NCBI RefSeq assembly: GCF_002873335.1
Contig: NZ_MCUW01000027.1
Coordinates: 124,001-188,000, forward strand
DNA length: 64,000 nucleotides
From: Vibrio sp. 10N.286.49.B1
GTDB taxonomy: Bacteria > Pseudomonadota > Gammaproteobacteria > Enterobacterales > Vibrionaceae
Direction: 5' to 3'
Numbering within the stretch: position 1 is the first letter of the stretch; each line of letters begins with the position of its first letter. A program made the translations under genes and the position numbers. A model generated the notes under the pieces. It saw only the letters and a list, made by a program, of their open reading frames with translations. It had not been told where the DNA came from and ran no database searches. Positions 17,495-26,723 of this stretch are shown piece after piece.

Positions 17495-18523
17495 ATGCTA
17501 GATAAAAAATTCGACGCCCAGATTCAACATCGTATTGATCAAAAAACAAAACCGCTAGGAGCACTAGGGGCGCTAGAGGGTCTTGCGTTTCAGTTGGCTC
17601 AAATCCAAAGTAATCGAACGGGTACGTTAACAGAGCGAATAACTATTCACTCTCCTGCTGTGATTGTGTTCGCCGGTGATCATGGCGTCGCCAATCAGGG
17701 GGTGAGCATTGCTCCCAGCTCAGTGACTCACCAAATGGTACTGAATTTTTTAGCAGGTGGTGCTGCAATTAATTGTTTTTGCCGTACAAACCAGTTGGAT
17801 TTCAACGTGGTTGACTGTGGAATTCTAGAGGCGGTAGAGACAACATCAAACACGCTCATAAGAAGTAGACTTGGCGCCGGAACACACGATTTTTCAACCC
17901 ACGCAGCGATGTCTATGGAACAGGTAGCCCAGGGCTTAACAAGTGGCAGTGAATTGGTGACACGTAAAGTGGAAACAGGATGTGAGCTGTTAATATTTGG
18001 TGAAATGGGTATAGGCAATACCAGTTCAGCCTCGGCGTTGTTTTCTAGTCTTGCTCATGTTCCCGTTGAACAAAGTGTTGGTTTTGGTACTGGCATTACG
18101 TTGACGCAACTGGCGAGAAAGCGTGATTTAGTGCAACTTGGTCTCGAACGATGCGCCGATAAATCCGTGATGGAAGTACTCAGTGAAGTCGGCGGGTTTG
18201 AAATTGTCCATATGGTTGGTGCTTTTATCAGTGCCGCAGAGAATAAAGTCCCCGTTTTAGTCGATGGGTTTATTGTGTCGGTTGCGGCTTACGTTGCCAC
18301 AAAAATTGCGCCTGAAACTCGTGATTATATGATTTTTGCGCATCGTTCTGACGAGGGTGCCCATAAGCTTGTTCTTGAGCGCTTACAAGCTCGCCCGCTA
18401 TTAGATTTATCATTGAGATTAGGCGAAGGTACAGGCGCTGCTTTAGCGTATCCACTGGTTGCGTGTGCCGTTGAGTTTTATAACCATATGGCGAGCTTCG
18501 AGAGCGCTGGAGTCACGGTGTGA
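17495..18523 (+). CDS. cobT: Nicotinate-nucleotide--dimethylbenzimidazole phosphoribosyltransferase CobT
   Basis: A 342-residue enzyme making alpha-ribazole phosphate from nicotinate mononucleotide and dimethylbenzimidazole, for the lower ligand of cobalamin. Visible signatures are K-T-K-P-L-G-A-L-G near the N-terminus, F-A-G-D-H-G-V-A around 55, [13 protein letters not shown] around 170, and the C-terminal [10 protein letters not shown] with the catalytic Glu. The start at 17495 gives the normal family length; frames from 17378 would add 39 unrelated residues. The SD is weak. Its stop overlaps the GTG of cobS (GTGTGA), so translation is coupled. No cobalamin riboswitch is evident upstream. 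Confidence 0.9.
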   Translation: MLDKKFDAQIQHRIDQKTKPLGALGALEGLAFQLAQIQSNRTGTLTERITIHSPAVIVFAGDHGVANQGVSIAPSSVTHQMVLNFLAGGAAINCFCRTNQLDFNVVDCGILEAVETTSNTLIRSRLGAGTHDFSTHAAMSMEQVAQGLTSGSELVTRKVETGCELLIFGEMGIGNTSSASALFSSLAHVPVEQSVGFGTGITLTQLARKRDLVQLGLERCADKSVMEVLSEVGGFEIVHMVGAFISAAENKVPVLVDGFIVSVAAYVATKIAPETRDYMIFAHRSDEGAHKLVLERLQARPLLDLSLRLGEGTGAALAYPLVACAVEFYNHMASFESAGVTV

Positions 18524-19308
18524 ATGATGAACACAGCTCGAGTTGGCTGCGCTATCAATGGCAACTTTTTTGTTTAACTTTGAGTTTTTTTTCGCGCCTG
18601 CCTATCCCCGCTGCTACGCCATACTCAAGTGAGCGAATGAACCGAGCGGGGCGATACTTCGCCTTAGTCGGACTGTTGCTTGGTTTGATTTGTGCCGTAG
18701 TATTCTCAGCGTTCAATGCGGTGTTGCCAACCTCGGTCGCCATTGTGGTGACAATGATTGTGAGTTTACTCTTAACGGGTGCTTTCCACGAAGATGGGTT
18801 AGCCGATATGGCAGACGGTATTGGTGGTGGAATGACATTAGAAAAGCGGCTCGTCATCATGAAAGACAGTCGTTTGGGTACTTATGGCGCGGCGACATTA
18901 ATGATGGGCTTATTGCTGAAGTATGTGGCATTAGTTGAATTGAGTGGCGTGGTATCGTTATTTGCGGTTTGGATTGTTGGCTACACCACAAGCCGAGCGG
19001 TTGCGGCGTCGTTCATCTCGACAATGCCCTATGTGTCGGACCCCGAAGGCAGCAAAAGTAAGCCCCTTGCGAATACACAACACCCTAGCGAGCTGATTTT
19101 TTTGTCGGTTTGTGGGTTATTGCCTGCGTGTTTTATCAGTCTGGAGTTTGCATTTTGGCTGATCGTTATCGCTATCGCATTCCATATCACATTTAAACGT
19201 TGGCTTCTGAGTCGAATCGGTGGCTATACCGGAGATTGCTTAGGGGCTGCTCAGCAAATTATGGAACTGCTGATTTACCTAGCACTTTTGATTCTAATTG
19301 GACAATAG
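18520..19308 (+). CDS. cobS: Adenosylcobinamide-GDP ribazoletransferase CobS
   Basis: A 262-residue inner-membrane enzyme that joins alpha-ribazole (phosphate) to adenosylcobinamide-GDP, the last assembly step of cobalamin. It has F-F-S-R-L-P-I-P near residue 21 and the metal-binding signature [12 protein letters not shown] around residues 89-100. Several hydrophobic helices follow. The end has [10 protein letters not shown], also typical. GTG start overlapping the cobT stop; cobU starts 11 bp downstream. Confidence 0.92.
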   Translation: MNDEHSSSWLRYQWQLFCLTLSFFSRLPIPAATPYSSERMNRAGRYFALVGLLLGLICAVVFSAFNAVLPTSVAIVVTMIVSLLLTGAFHEDGLADMADGIGGGMTLEKRLVIMKDSRLGTYGAATLMMGLLLKYVALVELSGVVSLFAVWIVGYTTSRAVAASFISTMPYVSDPEGSKSKPLANTQHPSELIFLSVCGLLPACFISLEFAFWLIVIAIAFHITFKRWLLSRIGGYTGDCLGAAQQIMELLIYLALLILIGQ

Positions 19309-19319
19309 GCGTACTGATA

Positions 19320-19862
19320 ATGCCAATAGAGCTTGTTTTAGGTGGAGCGCGTTCAGGAAAGTCTCGATTTGCTGAGAATCGAGTACATGAACTCACCACA
19401 GCTGAAAAATCGATGCATTACGTGGCAACCTCTGAAGCACTGGATGATGAAATGGTGAGTCGAATTGAGCACCATCAAGCACAACGCGGTGAGGGTTGGA
19501 AGGAGTGGGAGTGCCCAACCAGTTTAGCCCTGCAATTATTGAGGTTTGATGAGGACGACGTTGTATTGATCGACTGCCTAACACTGTGGCTCAACAACGT
19601 GATTTATTATCAAGGGAAGGCGTGCTCAAATCAAAGCCTACAAGAAGAGATTGAGGCCCTAGCGTTTGCGTTGCAACAGTGTTCCGCACAAGTCATCCTT
19701 GTCTCTAATGAAGTGGGCATGGGGGTGGTGCCTATGGGGGAGGTAACACGCTTGTTTGTTGACAATGCGGGAAGAATGAATCAAATCATTGCCGCTGTTT
19801 CGCAACGGGTGGTCTTTGTTGCCGCTGGTTTACCTTTAGTCTTGAAATCAGGGGCTGATTAA
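19320..19862 (+). CDS. cobU: Adenosylcobinamide kinase / guanylyltransferase CobU
   Basis: A 180-residue bifunctional enzyme that phosphorylates adenosylcobinamide and transfers GMP to it. P-loop G-G-A-R-S-G-K-S sits at residues 8-15, and R-I-E-H-H-Q-A-Q-R with the guanylylated His is near 43-51. D-C-L-T-L-W-L-N-N (about 83-91) and S-N-E-V-G-M-G-V-V-P (about 125-134) are family blocks. I chose ATG 19320, which puts the P-loop at the normal distance; an earlier frame from 19200 runs inside cobS. It follows cobS by 11 bp. Confidence 0.92.
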   Translation: MPIELVLGGARSGKSRFAENRVHELTTAEKSMHYVATSEALDDEMVSRIEHHQAQRGEGWKEWECPTSLALQLLRFDEDDVVLIDCLTLWLNNVIYYQGKACSNQSLQEEIEALAFALQQCSAQVILVSNEVGMGVVPMGEVTRLFVDNAGRMNQIIAAVSQRVVFVAAGLPLVLKSGAD

Positions 19863-19929
19863 CGCTTCGCTCATTGCTTGGGTATTGTTGTTAGGTCCGT
19901 AAGTCGTGAACCATTAAGTGAAAGAATTG

Positions 19930-20547
19930 ATGATTAATATCTATCTGCTTAGGCATGGGAAAGTTGATGGGGATGCTGCACTCTACGGACATACTGATAT
20001 TCCAGTTTCCGTGACAGAGAATCGCCAGCTACTGACGCAATTGCAATCCGCATTGACGGGCATTAAAGAGGTACAGACCTCTCCACTTATTCGCTGTCAA
20101 AAGCTCGCCGAACAATATGCTCATTTACATCATTGCCCCTTAACCATTCATCCTGTGATGCGTGAGATGCACTTTGGAGATATAGACGGCGTTCCATTTA
20201 AGTCGATGACAGAACAGGAATGGTTAGCGGTTGAGCCTTTTTGGTCATCGCCTTCGCAGCATAGACTGCCTAACGCCGAATCCTTGACTGACTTCCATGC
20301 CCGTATTGTTCAATATTGGAAAGTGTTGGCCGCACAAAGCGTCGATACCTTAGTGGTCACCCATGGCGGTGTCATACGGATGATACTTGCACATCTTCTT
20401 GCTATCGATTGGACGAATGCAAAATGGTATTCGACCTTGTCAATTCAAAATGGCTCACTGACTCATATTCAAATTAACCCAGACATGCCAGAGCATATTC
20501 TCGTTAAAACGATTGGCGCGTCAATAAAAGGACCGACTGATGAATAA
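19930..20547 (+). CDS. cobC: Alpha-ribazole phosphatase, histidine phosphatase family (CobC)
   Basis: A 205-residue phosphoglycerate-mutase-like enzyme. The catalytic L-L-R-H-G motif is near residues 5-9, with Y-G-H-T-D-I-P-V-S, M-H-F-G-D-I-D-G (acid/base region) and the second His in V-T-H-G-G-V-I-R. In context it removes the phosphate from alpha-ribazole phosphate. Two starts are possible: GTG 19918 and ATG 19930; the latter has GAAAGAA at SD distance. It overlaps the M3 peptidase gene by 8 bp. Confidence 0.87.
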   Translation: MINIYLLRHGKVDGDAALYGHTDIPVSVTENRQLLTQLQSALTGIKEVQTSPLIRCQKLAEQYAHLHHCPLTIHPVMREMHFGDIDGVPFKSMTEQEWLAVEPFWSSPSQHRLPNAESLTDFHARIVQYWKVLAAQSVDTLVVTHGGVIRMILAHLLAIDWTNAKWYSTLSIQNGSLTHIQINPDMPEHILVKTIGASIKGPTDE

Positions 20548-22339
20548 ACCTATTTGGGATCTGACCATTGCTTATCGTGATCTTTCTGATTCAAAAATTG
20601 AGCAGGACATTGAATTAATCCAGCGTACGATAGAACTGCTTAACCGTCATCAAGACGAGCGTGCGCAAGTGACAGCCATGCAAAATGCTATTCAAACTAA
20701 GTCGGCAGCCAGCACACTTCTTGCGACAGTAAACACACTTGCAACTTGTTACGCGTCCACCAATGCTTCAAATACGCAAGCGAAACAATTGATTGGTCGA
20801 ATTGCGCAACTTAGCTCGCAGTTAGATCAAGCGTTTACGCCGTATGAAAATACGTTGGCATTAGCGAACACTGATTTTATCGAACAGGTACTTGAGCACG
20901 AAGACCCAAGTGTGGCAGGACAAGGTTTCCAGATAGAATTGCTTCAACGCAAAGCGCAGACGCAATTGAGTATTCCAGAAGAGCAATTACTTTCTGCAAT
21001 GCAAGTCGATGGAAGAGATGCATGGGGGCGCCTGTACGATAATATTACTGGTGCTTTGCAGATCACAATGATCACCGAGCAAGGTCCTGAAACAGTTGGC
21101 TTTTCACAGGCTGCCAGTCTTTTATACGGCAGCGAATTTTCAAAACAACAGGCGGCTTGGGAAGGCATTCAAGCGGCGATGAAACAAAACGCTACCTCGT
21201 TTGCCGCAATTTTGAATGCCCTAGCGGGATGGCGCTTGAATGAAGCGAAAAAACGGTCGGCTCAGCAAGACGAACATTTCTTAGATTCCAGCTTGAGGGA
21301 GAATCGTATTCAACGAGAAACCCTTGATGCAATGATGTCGGTAGCGAAATCAAATCAACACATAGGGCAACGTGCTGGCCGATTAATGGCTCGGGTACAT
21401 GGTAGTGATAAGATGACGCCATGGAATCATTTAGCGGCCATGCCGTCGCTTAATGATAGCGAGCCACAGGTCTACTCATTTTCTGAAGGCATTGAGGTCA
21501 TTAAATCTGCCTTTTTAACCGTAGACCCTGCTATGGCCGAGTTTGTTCAAACGATGGTCGATAACGGCTGGATAGATGCGGAACCATCAGAAAATCGCCG
21601 ATTAGGCGCGTACTGTACAAAACTCGCGGCCACGAGGACACCACTTGTCTTCATGACCTGGGGTGGCAGTCGTTCAGATTTACTCACATTGGCTCATGAG
21701 CTCGGCCATGCTTTCCATAACTGGGTAATGAGAGACCTACCACTTTGTCGTACTCGATATCCGATGACACTGGCAGAGACCGCCTCGATCTTCGCTGAAA
21801 ATATAGTGCGTGATTACCTATTAAGCCATGCCAGCACACCGGAACAGAAACTTGAAATGCTCTGGGAGGAACTATCGTCGGCGTATGCGCTCACCATCAA
21901 TATTCCCGTCCGGTATGAATTTGAAAAGGCGTTTTATCAAGCTCGAGAAGAAGCAGAGCTCGATTCCGACCAACTATGCCAATTGATGTCTGAGACATGG
22001 CAGGCTTGGTATGGAGACTCAATGGAGGGGCAAGATCCTTACTTTTGGGCAAGCAAACTACACTTCAGCATCTCGGAATTGAGTTTTTACAACTACCCGT
22101 ATCTGTTTGGTTACTTGTTTAGTTTAGGCGTCTATGCACAGCGTCCAGCTAAAGGGCCGACATTCTACCCTGATTATGTCGCGCTACTGCGTGATACAGG
22201 GTCTTATGTGGCGGAACAGGTGGTGTCTAAACATATGGGGAGTGACTTAACTCAATCGACGTTCTGGCAAGAAAGTATGGCGAGATTGGAACAAAAAGTG
22301 GATGAATTTGAAGCATTATTGAACGAAGTATCACGGTGA
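20540..22339 (+). CDS. M3-family oligoendopeptidase (PepF-like) metallopeptidase
   Basis: A 599-residue cytoplasmic zinc peptidase. The zinc motif H-E-L-G-H is at 386-390, followed by the family helix with E-T-A-S-I-F-A-E (Glu ligand). The N-terminal helical lobe includes a coiled segment (about 15-110). M3 enzymes degrade short oligopeptides. The gene overlaps cobC by 8 bp, so it is in the cobalamin operon although no role in B12 metabolism is known. Full length for the PepF family. Confidence 0.87.
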   Translation: MNKPIWDLTIAYRDLSDSKIEQDIELIQRTIELLNRHQDERAQVTAMQNAIQTKSAASTLLATVNTLATCYASTNASNTQAKQLIGRIAQLSSQLDQAFTPYENTLALANTDFIEQVLEHEDPSVAGQGFQIELLQRKAQTQLSIPEEQLLSAMQVDGRDAWGRLYDNITGALQITMITEQGPETVGFSQAASLLYGSEFSKQQAAWEGIQAAMKQNATSFAAILNALAGWRLNEAKKRSAQQDEHFLDSSLRENRIQRETLDAMMSVAKSNQHIGQRAGRLMARVHGSDKMTPWNHLAAMPSLNDSEPQVYSFSEGIEVIKSAFLTVDPAMAEFVQTMVDNGWIDAEPSENRRLGAYCTKLAATRTPLVFMTWGGSRSDLLTLAHELGHAFHNWVMRDLPLCRTRYPMTLAETASIFAENIVRDYLLSHASTPEQKLEMLWEELSSAYALTINIPVRYEFEKAFYQAREEAELDSDQLCQLMSETWQAWYGDSMEGQDPYFWASKLHFSISELSFYNYPYLFGYLFSLGVYAQRPAKGPTFYPDYVALLRDTGSYVAEQVVSKHMGSDLTQSTFWQESMARLEQKVDEFEALLNEVSR

Positions 22340-22426
22340 ATGTGCTTTGATGCAAAGTAACATTTCGCGTGAAAATGGGAAATAAACTTCAATAAATGGT
22401 GAGTGGTGTGGATGATTTGTCATCAA

Positions 22427-22466
22427 ATAGAAGTAAATCTTGTTTTCAAACATGATTTACTTCTAT
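22427..22466 (+). repeat. 13-bp perfect inverted repeat in the astE leader
   Basis: ATAGAAGTAAATC (22427-22439) pairs perfectly with GATTTACTTCTAT (22454-22466) around a 14-nt loop. No T run follows, so it is not a normal terminator of the M3 gene. It lies 72 bp upstream of the astE start and could be an RNA hairpin or an operator. Confidence 0.7.
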
Positions 22467-22477
22467 AAACGCGATCC

Positions 22478-22532
22478 GCTCCCTATAAATTTGCGTAATG
22501 ATTCATTACCATACCGCTGTTAGATAGGGAGC
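22478..22532 (+). promoter_or_regulatory. Leader stem that could sequester the astE ribosome-binding site
   Basis: GCTCCCTAT at 22478-22486 is the exact complement of ATAGGGAGC at 22524-22532, and the latter contains the astE SD (GGGAG, 6 nt from the ATG at 22538). The intervening loop contains the small palindrome TAATGATTCATTA (22497-22509). Pairing would block translation initiation, suggesting post-transcriptional control. Confidence 0.5.
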
Positions 22533-22537
22533 AGCGC

Positions 22538-23566
22538 ATGACGAAATCGTTTTTTCGCCAATCATTTCTTAAAGATACGCTCGAAACCCATGTTGAGTTT
22601 CAAGCTAAATCCATGGTGACCGATTCCGGTGCAAAAATGGATCTTACTCATCGTGGAATATTGGAAGTAACACCTAGTACAATAAATAAACACAGCAAGC
22701 ACATCATTATTTCTTGCGGTATTCATGGCGATGAAACAGCGCCGATGGAACTGGTAGACAAAATGGTGGAAGATATCGAGTCGGGTTTTCTTAAATTAAA
22801 TGCTCGTTGTCTTTTTATCATTGCTCATCCAGAGTCGACGAATAAGCATATCCGCTACATCGATGAAAACTTAAATCGTTTGTTTGACGAGCGTTCGCAT
22901 CCAATGAACCGTGAAGTGGCGATTGCTAAACATTTAAAGTCACAGGTGAGTGCGTTTTATCAAGACACGCCTGAGTCTCAACGTTGGCATTTAGACCTAC
23001 ACTGTGCGATTCGAGCTTCTGCCCATTACTCATTTGTGGTGAGCCCTAAAACACGCCACCCGGTTCGCAGCAAGGCTTTATTTGATTATGTCGCCAGCGC
23101 GCACATTGATGCGACGCTATTATCGAATGCGCCCTCAAGCACCTTCAGTTGGTATTCGGCTGAGAATTTTGCAGCACAAGCGCTGACAATGGAGCTTGGC
23201 CGTGTCGCAAAGATTGGCGAGAATAATCTAGAAAAGCTGTTAGCATTTGACATCGCAACAAGAGACTTGCTGTCTTCAGAAGTCGCGGAGCATATCGCAA
23301 AACCTCCAGTCATGTATCGAGTCTCACGAACCATCGTGCGTCAGCAAGAAGACTTCGATTTTTTGTTTGATGAGCAGGTAGAGAATTTCACCGAATTCAA
23401 ACATGGCGAAGTGTTTGGGCATGATGGCGATAAGCCATTAATGGCAAAAAATGATCATGAGGCGATTGTTTTTCCAAACCGTCGAGTCGAGGTCGGCCAG
23501 CGTGCTGCACTCATGGTGGTAAAAGTAGCCATTCGCTACGAGGATGACCAACTGGTCTACGATTAG
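22538..23566 (+). CDS. astE: Succinylglutamate desuccinylase AstE
   Basis: A 342-residue zinc enzyme of the AstE/AspA branch of M14-like proteins. It hydrolyses N-succinylglutamate to glutamate and succinate, the last step of the arginine succinyltransferase pathway. Zinc ligands are H63 and E66 in G-I-H-G-D-E and His155 in D-L-H-C-A-I-R; R-Y-I-D-E-N-L-N-R-L-F (about 106-116) is a substrate-binding family block. The catalytic Glu is probably in M-E-L-G-R near 225. The other ast genes are not in the window. The SD is within the predicted leader stem. A terminator directly follows. Confidence 0.9.
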   Translation: MTKSFFRQSFLKDTLETHVEFQAKSMVTDSGAKMDLTHRGILEVTPSTINKHSKHIIISCGIHGDETAPMELVDKMVEDIESGFLKLNARCLFIIAHPESTNKHIRYIDENLNRLFDERSHPMNREVAIAKHLKSQVSAFYQDTPESQRWHLDLHCAIRASAHYSFVVSPKTRHPVRSKALFDYVASAHIDATLLSNAPSSTFSWYSAENFAAQALTMELGRVAKIGENNLEKLLAFDIATRDLLSSEVAEHIAKPPVMYRVSRTIVRQQEDFDFLFDEQVENFTEFKHGEVFGHDGDKPLMAKNDHEAIVFPNRRVEVGQRAALMVVKVAIRYEDDQLVYD

Positions 23567-23571
23567 CAAAA

Positions 23572-23601
23572 AACAGTGGCGTATTTTAACGCCACTGTTA
23601 T
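23572..23601 (+). terminator. Rho-independent terminator after astE
   Basis: Stem AACAGTGGCG / CGCCACTGTT with loop TATTTTAA, followed by ATTCT. It ends 11 bp before the btuC ATG, so btuCD probably relies on its own promoter or read-through. Confidence 0.8.
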
Positions 23602-23611
23602 TCTCCCTCAT

Positions 23612-24610
23612 ATGAAATTCAATCAGTTACTGAATCAAAACCAAAGACGTTGGCGTACGCTTATTGCTGCGATGAGCATCGTCTTAATGGGCTGCGCTTT
23701 TCTTCACCTTTCTGTAGGTGAAATACTTATTAATCCATTCTCGCCACAAACAAAGCTTGAATCTAGGTTGCTTTACGATCTCAGGTTACCGCGCTTGCTT
23801 GCCGCCGCCGCGATTGGTGCAGCACTTGCGTTGTCTGGAGCGGCACTTCAAGTGCTGCTCGGGAACGTACTTGCAGAGCCGGGTGTCCTCGGGATTTCCG
23901 GGGGCGCAAGCCTAGGTATGGTGTTGGTTTTGTTTGTATTGCCGGTCGCCGCAACCCCGGTTGCATTTATGTTGGCTGGTGTCGGCGGTGCCTTGTGTTT
24001 TACCTTACTACTCGTTGGCATGGCTCGCGCGATGCGTTTAACGACGACCCGGCTATTGTTGGTGGGCGTAGCGCTGGGGATTCTATCGAGCGCAGTGGTT
24101 ACTTGGGCATTTTATTTTAGTGACGATCTTAGTATTCGTCAGCTGATGTATTGGTTGATGGGCAGTGTTGGCGGTGTGAGTTGGTATCAACACAGCCTGA
24201 CACTGATTATGATCCCGGTTGCGATCTGGTTGTGCAGTAAAGGTTCCATTCTTGACAAATTAATGGTGGGCGAGGTGCACGCTCAACAACTTGGCGTGGA
24301 TGTACATCGTATCCGTTGGCAATTAATCCTGGCCGTATCACTGCTGGTGGGCGGATCGGTTGCTTTGGGGGGGGTGATCAGTTTTGTTGGTCTAGTGATC
24401 CCTCATCTTCTCCGCCTAGCTTTCGGTACTGAAAACAAATACTTATTGCCGTTATCTGCGGTGTCAGGCGCTGCCTTGTTGGTGGTTTCTGACATACTGG
24501 CTCGTATCGTGCTCGATTCTGCAGAACTGCCCGTGGGCGTTATGACAACGACCATAGGGGCGCCTGTATTTATTTGGATGTTGGTAAAAAGTCATGATAC
24601 AGGTTCATAA
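23612..24610 (+). CDS. btuC: Vitamin B12 ABC transporter permease BtuC
   Basis: A 332-residue FecCD-family permease with about ten hydrophobic helices. The N-terminal [20 protein letters not shown] pattern is typical, followed by [16 protein letters not shown]. The coupling region is [15 protein letters not shown]. It forms the channel for cobalamin import with BtuD. ATG 23612 is preferred because the upstream in-frame GTG (23576) lies within the astE terminator hairpin. The SD is weak. It overlaps btuD by 17 bp. Confidence 0.88.
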   Translation: MKFNQLLNQNQRRWRTLIAAMSIVLMGCAFLHLSVGEILINPFSPQTKLESRLLYDLRLPRLLAAAAIGAALALSGAALQVLLGNVLAEPGVLGISGGASLGMVLVLFVLPVAATPVAFMLAGVGGALCFTLLLVGMARAMRLTTTRLLLVGVALGILSSAVVTWAFYFSDDLSIRQLMYWLMGSVGGVSWYQHSLTLIMIPVAIWLCSKGSILDKLMVGEVHAQQLGVDVHRIRWQLILAVSLLVGGSVALGGVISFVGLVIPHLLRLAFGTENKYLLPLSAVSGAALLVVSDILARIVLDSAELPVGVMTTTIGAPVFIWMLVKSHDTGS

Positions 24611-25352
24611 TTTATCTGTGGGCACTCGCTTACTGCCGTTATCCGTTTCGATTCCGGAAGGGAAGCTGACGCATATTATTGGGCCAAATGGTAGTGGGAA
24701 AAGTACCTTCTTGTCTGCGTTGACGGGTATCTTAGAGTCTGAGGGACAGGTCACGATTGATGACAAAGCGGTATCGTCGTTGTCGCTAGCGGATTTGTCA
24801 CTGTTGAGGGCGTATCTAAACCAGTCGTCACGCCCGGCTTTCAATATGCCGGTTTACCAATATCTGTCTCTGTCCATTCCTAGTTGTTGCGACGGGCAAA
24901 ATACGCAAGTGAATCACGCGGTGTCAGAAATAACGGCATTGCTGAATTTGACGTCGATGCTCACTCGAACTGTCCATCATCTTTCCGGAGGGGAGTGGCA
25001 ACGAGTCAGACTGGCCGCATGTTGCTTACAAATCTGGAAACCGATTAACCCTTTCGCCAAACTGCTTGTTCTCGATGAACCTTCAGCGCCATTAGATGTA
25101 GGGCAAGAAAAGTACTTACATGAAATGATCGCGCGGATCATGGAGCAAGGGACGGCTGTCGTGGTGGCGAATCATGATCTTAACGTTACTTTAAGGCGTG
25201 CCGATCATGTGGTGATGTTGAACAATGGTGTATTGGTACAACAGGGTAGGAGTGATGAAGTATTGACTGCGAGTAATGTTGGCCAAGTCTATTCCACTCA
25301 AGTGCAGCGCGTCACGATACACGGTCGAGAATACTTGCTGTTTGATGAGTAG
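24594..25352 (+). CDS. btuD: Vitamin B12 ABC transporter ATPase BtuD
   Basis: A 252-residue ABC ATPase. It has Walker A G-P-N-G-S-G-K-S at residues 30-37, signature L-S-G-G-E-W-Q-R-V, Walker B L-L-V-L-D-E-P with S-A-P-L-D D-loop and the switch His in A-N-H-D-L-N. The start lies inside btuC, indicating coupled translation. The periplasmic binding protein BtuF is not encoded next to it, as in enterobacteria where btuF is elsewhere. Confidence 0.9.
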   Translation: MIQVHNLSVGTRLLPLSVSIPEGKLTHIIGPNGSGKSTFLSALTGILESEGQVTIDDKAVSSLSLADLSLLRAYLNQSSRPAFNMPVYQYLSLSIPSCCDGQNTQVNHAVSEITALLNLTSMLTRTVHHLSGGEWQRVRLAACCLQIWKPINPFAKLLVLDEPSAPLDVGQEKYLHEMIARIMEQGTAVVVANHDLNVTLRRADHVVMLNNGVLVQQGRSDEVLTASNVGQVYSTQVQRVTIHGREYLLFDE

Positions 25353-25382
25353 TCGCTGAAATAATAAAAATGAGTGACAGTA

Positions 25383-25403
25383 AAGGGCCAAATAAGGCCC
25401 TCT
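25383..25403. terminator. Possible terminator hairpin downstream of btuD
   Basis: AGGGCC / GGCCCT around an AAATAA loop, flanked by AA on one side and CT on the other. The T run is poor, so this is a weak candidate. It lies between the convergent btuD and NTP-pyrophosphohydrolase-like genes. Confidence 0.4.
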
Positions 25404-25440
25404 AAACGCCAAATTTATTAACTATGCATGCAGTAGCTAC

Positions 25441-26013
25441 TTAAACAATGGGTGCTAAGTCAGCAGGGCGATAATACACCGACTTTAAAACCTTACCTTT
25501 ACGAATTGTTTTCGCTTCTGAGATAAAATCTTCGGCACATTTAGCAATGACATACGCGCCTTTTTGCACAGACATCAACGTAATACCTTGCTTGGCGTAG
25601 TGTGCTTCTGTTTCTGCATATTCAGCTTCACTGCGGCACACTTTACTCATATTGCTTGAGTGAATCTCGTCCCAGCACTTGATAAAGTCAATGTTGCGGT
25701 TGGCAGCGACATGCAGCAGAAGTTCGATTAAATAACTAATCGCAACGTTCGCCTCAACCTTGTCATTGCCAAGGTGAACCAATCTTCCCATCAAGACGTA
25801 AACCGAATCAATAATAGCGTCGGCTTGCTCGATTTTTGAATCGGCTTCCGCCAGCTCCGTCATCTCTTCAATGGCTAGCGAGCTATGTAACATGTCGGCC
25901 GCATCATCTAACGAAGACGGCGCATTCACTGGAAGATCAAATGTGGTACGAAACTCCGTGATATCTTGATATAAATGGTCAAATATTTCTTGGGTCAGTT
26001 TAGTTAAATTCAT
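25441..26013 (-). CDS. MazG/PRA-PH-superfamily NTP pyrophosphohydrolase-like protein
   Basis: A 190-residue mostly helical protein. E-E-M-T-E-L-A-E-A-D (about 49-58), followed by E-Q-A-D-A-I-I-D-S-V-Y (about 62-72), matches the E-E-x-x-E ... E-x-x-D metal-binding pattern of all-alpha NTP pyrophosphatases. A second helical part and a small C-terminal beta region follow. Such enzymes hydrolyse nucleotides or phosphoribosyl-ATP; the substrate here is unknown. No signal peptide. It stands alone, convergent to btuD. Confidence 0.7.
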   Translation of the reverse strand: MNLTKLTQEIFDHLYQDITEFRTTFDLPVNAPSSLDDAADMLHSSLAIEEMTELAEADSKIEQADAIIDSVYVLMGRLVHLGNDKVEANVAISYLIELLLHVAANRNIDFIKCWDEIHSSNMSKVCRSEAEYAETEAHYAKQGITLMSVQKGAYVIAKCAEDFISEAKTIRKGKVLKSVYYRPADLAPIV

Positions 26014-26182
26014 CGGTTCTTTTTCGTTAGACTACAATGAAAATGATCCTATCAAAGGGCGTTGTTGATAGCTAGCTGAAGTTCAGTACAGATGAAACTC
26101 TGCTTATGATGACATTTATTTCACTAAGTGAAATAAATTACTGGTTGTGATATTGTTATGCGCTAATGTGATGAAAACAATA

Positions 26183-26211
26183 TTGCGTAACGAATAAGCA
26201 ATTCATATACT
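26183..26211 (+). promoter_or_regulatory. Candidate sigma-70 promoter for the downstream structured RNA
   Basis: TTGCGT (26183-26188), 17-bp spacer, TATACT (26206-26211). The -10 matches five of six consensus bases and the -35 four of six, with ideal spacing. No ORF follows on this strand before the terminator at 26364, so the transcript would be non-coding. Confidence 0.45.
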
Positions 26212-26217
26212 TAACTT

Positions 26218-26393
26218 TGAATTATAACAATAGAGTGAATATGCTCGGTTGTTTACGGTTTGGCTTAGTTCACCTCAATGACAGGTGAATTAGGTAACCA
26301 GTTTCAAAAGGTACACGTACTTTTTGGAAACGACGTTTTGGAATTAGGGTCCCGAATCGTCACAAAAAGCCATCTCGAAAGAGGTGGCTTTTT
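26218..26393 (+). ncRNA. Candidate structured small RNA (about 175 nt)
   Basis: The stretch lies between two minus-strand genes, has no plausible ORF, and contains successive hairpins: TTCACCT/AGGTGAA (26269-26289), a longer arm GTTTCAAAAGGTAC pairing imperfectly with GTACTTTTTGGAAAC (26303-26332), a small ATTAGG/CCGAAT-type hairpin, and a strong terminator. A promoter-like element ends 6 bp before. It matches none of the vibrio sRNAs I can recall (Qrr, Spot 42, RyhB, CsrB). Identity unknown; the boundaries are estimates. Confidence 0.4.
26364..26393 (+). terminator. Rho-independent terminator in intergenic region
   Basis: AAAAAGCCATCTC, loop GAAA, GAGGTGGCTTTTT: near-perfect 13-bp stem with a stable GNRA-type loop and a T run. 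It is oriented to end a plus-strand transcript; on the minus strand it would come after the 87-residue gene. Confidence 0.85.
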
Positions 26394-26459
26394 ACCTTTG
26401 ATTCTTTGAAATGGTGCCTGAGGCACTATTTGACCGACGCCATTTACAGGTCGTGGGCA

Positions 26460-26723
26460 TTATTCAAATTCAGGCAACTCTTGGTAAAAATTATCAAAGG
26501 TTCCCCAAAGGTGAAGCAATTGGGTTAAATGCCTATCCTCAATAAACTTGGCGTTAATATGTTCTTGCTCGTTAAGCAGTACCAGAAAATGGCTGGTGAC
26601 ATCTTTCGCACTAGGGATGGCATGCCATTGTTCCAATAATTCCGATTTGGTTGCTTGATTAAAACGAGCGAGCTCGATCCCGCTGTCATCATTTTTGATG
26701 AAGACGGCAAGAGACATTCCCAT
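26460..26723 (-). CDS. Small hypothetical protein (87 aa)
   Basis: An 87-residue acidic, soluble protein without signal peptide or recognised motif; ends in F-Y-Q-E-L-P-E-F-E. The start has GAGGT 4 nt upstream (GAGGTAATTATG), a good SD, and the codon use looks normal. An overlapping frame of 61 codons is a shadow. The bidirectional-looking terminator at 26364-26393 could also end this gene. Function unknown. Confidence 0.6.
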   Translation of the reverse strand: MGMSLAVFIKNDDSGIELARFNQATKSELLEQWHAIPSAKDVTSHFLVLLNEQEHINAKFIEDRHLTQLLHLWGTFDNFYQELPEFE

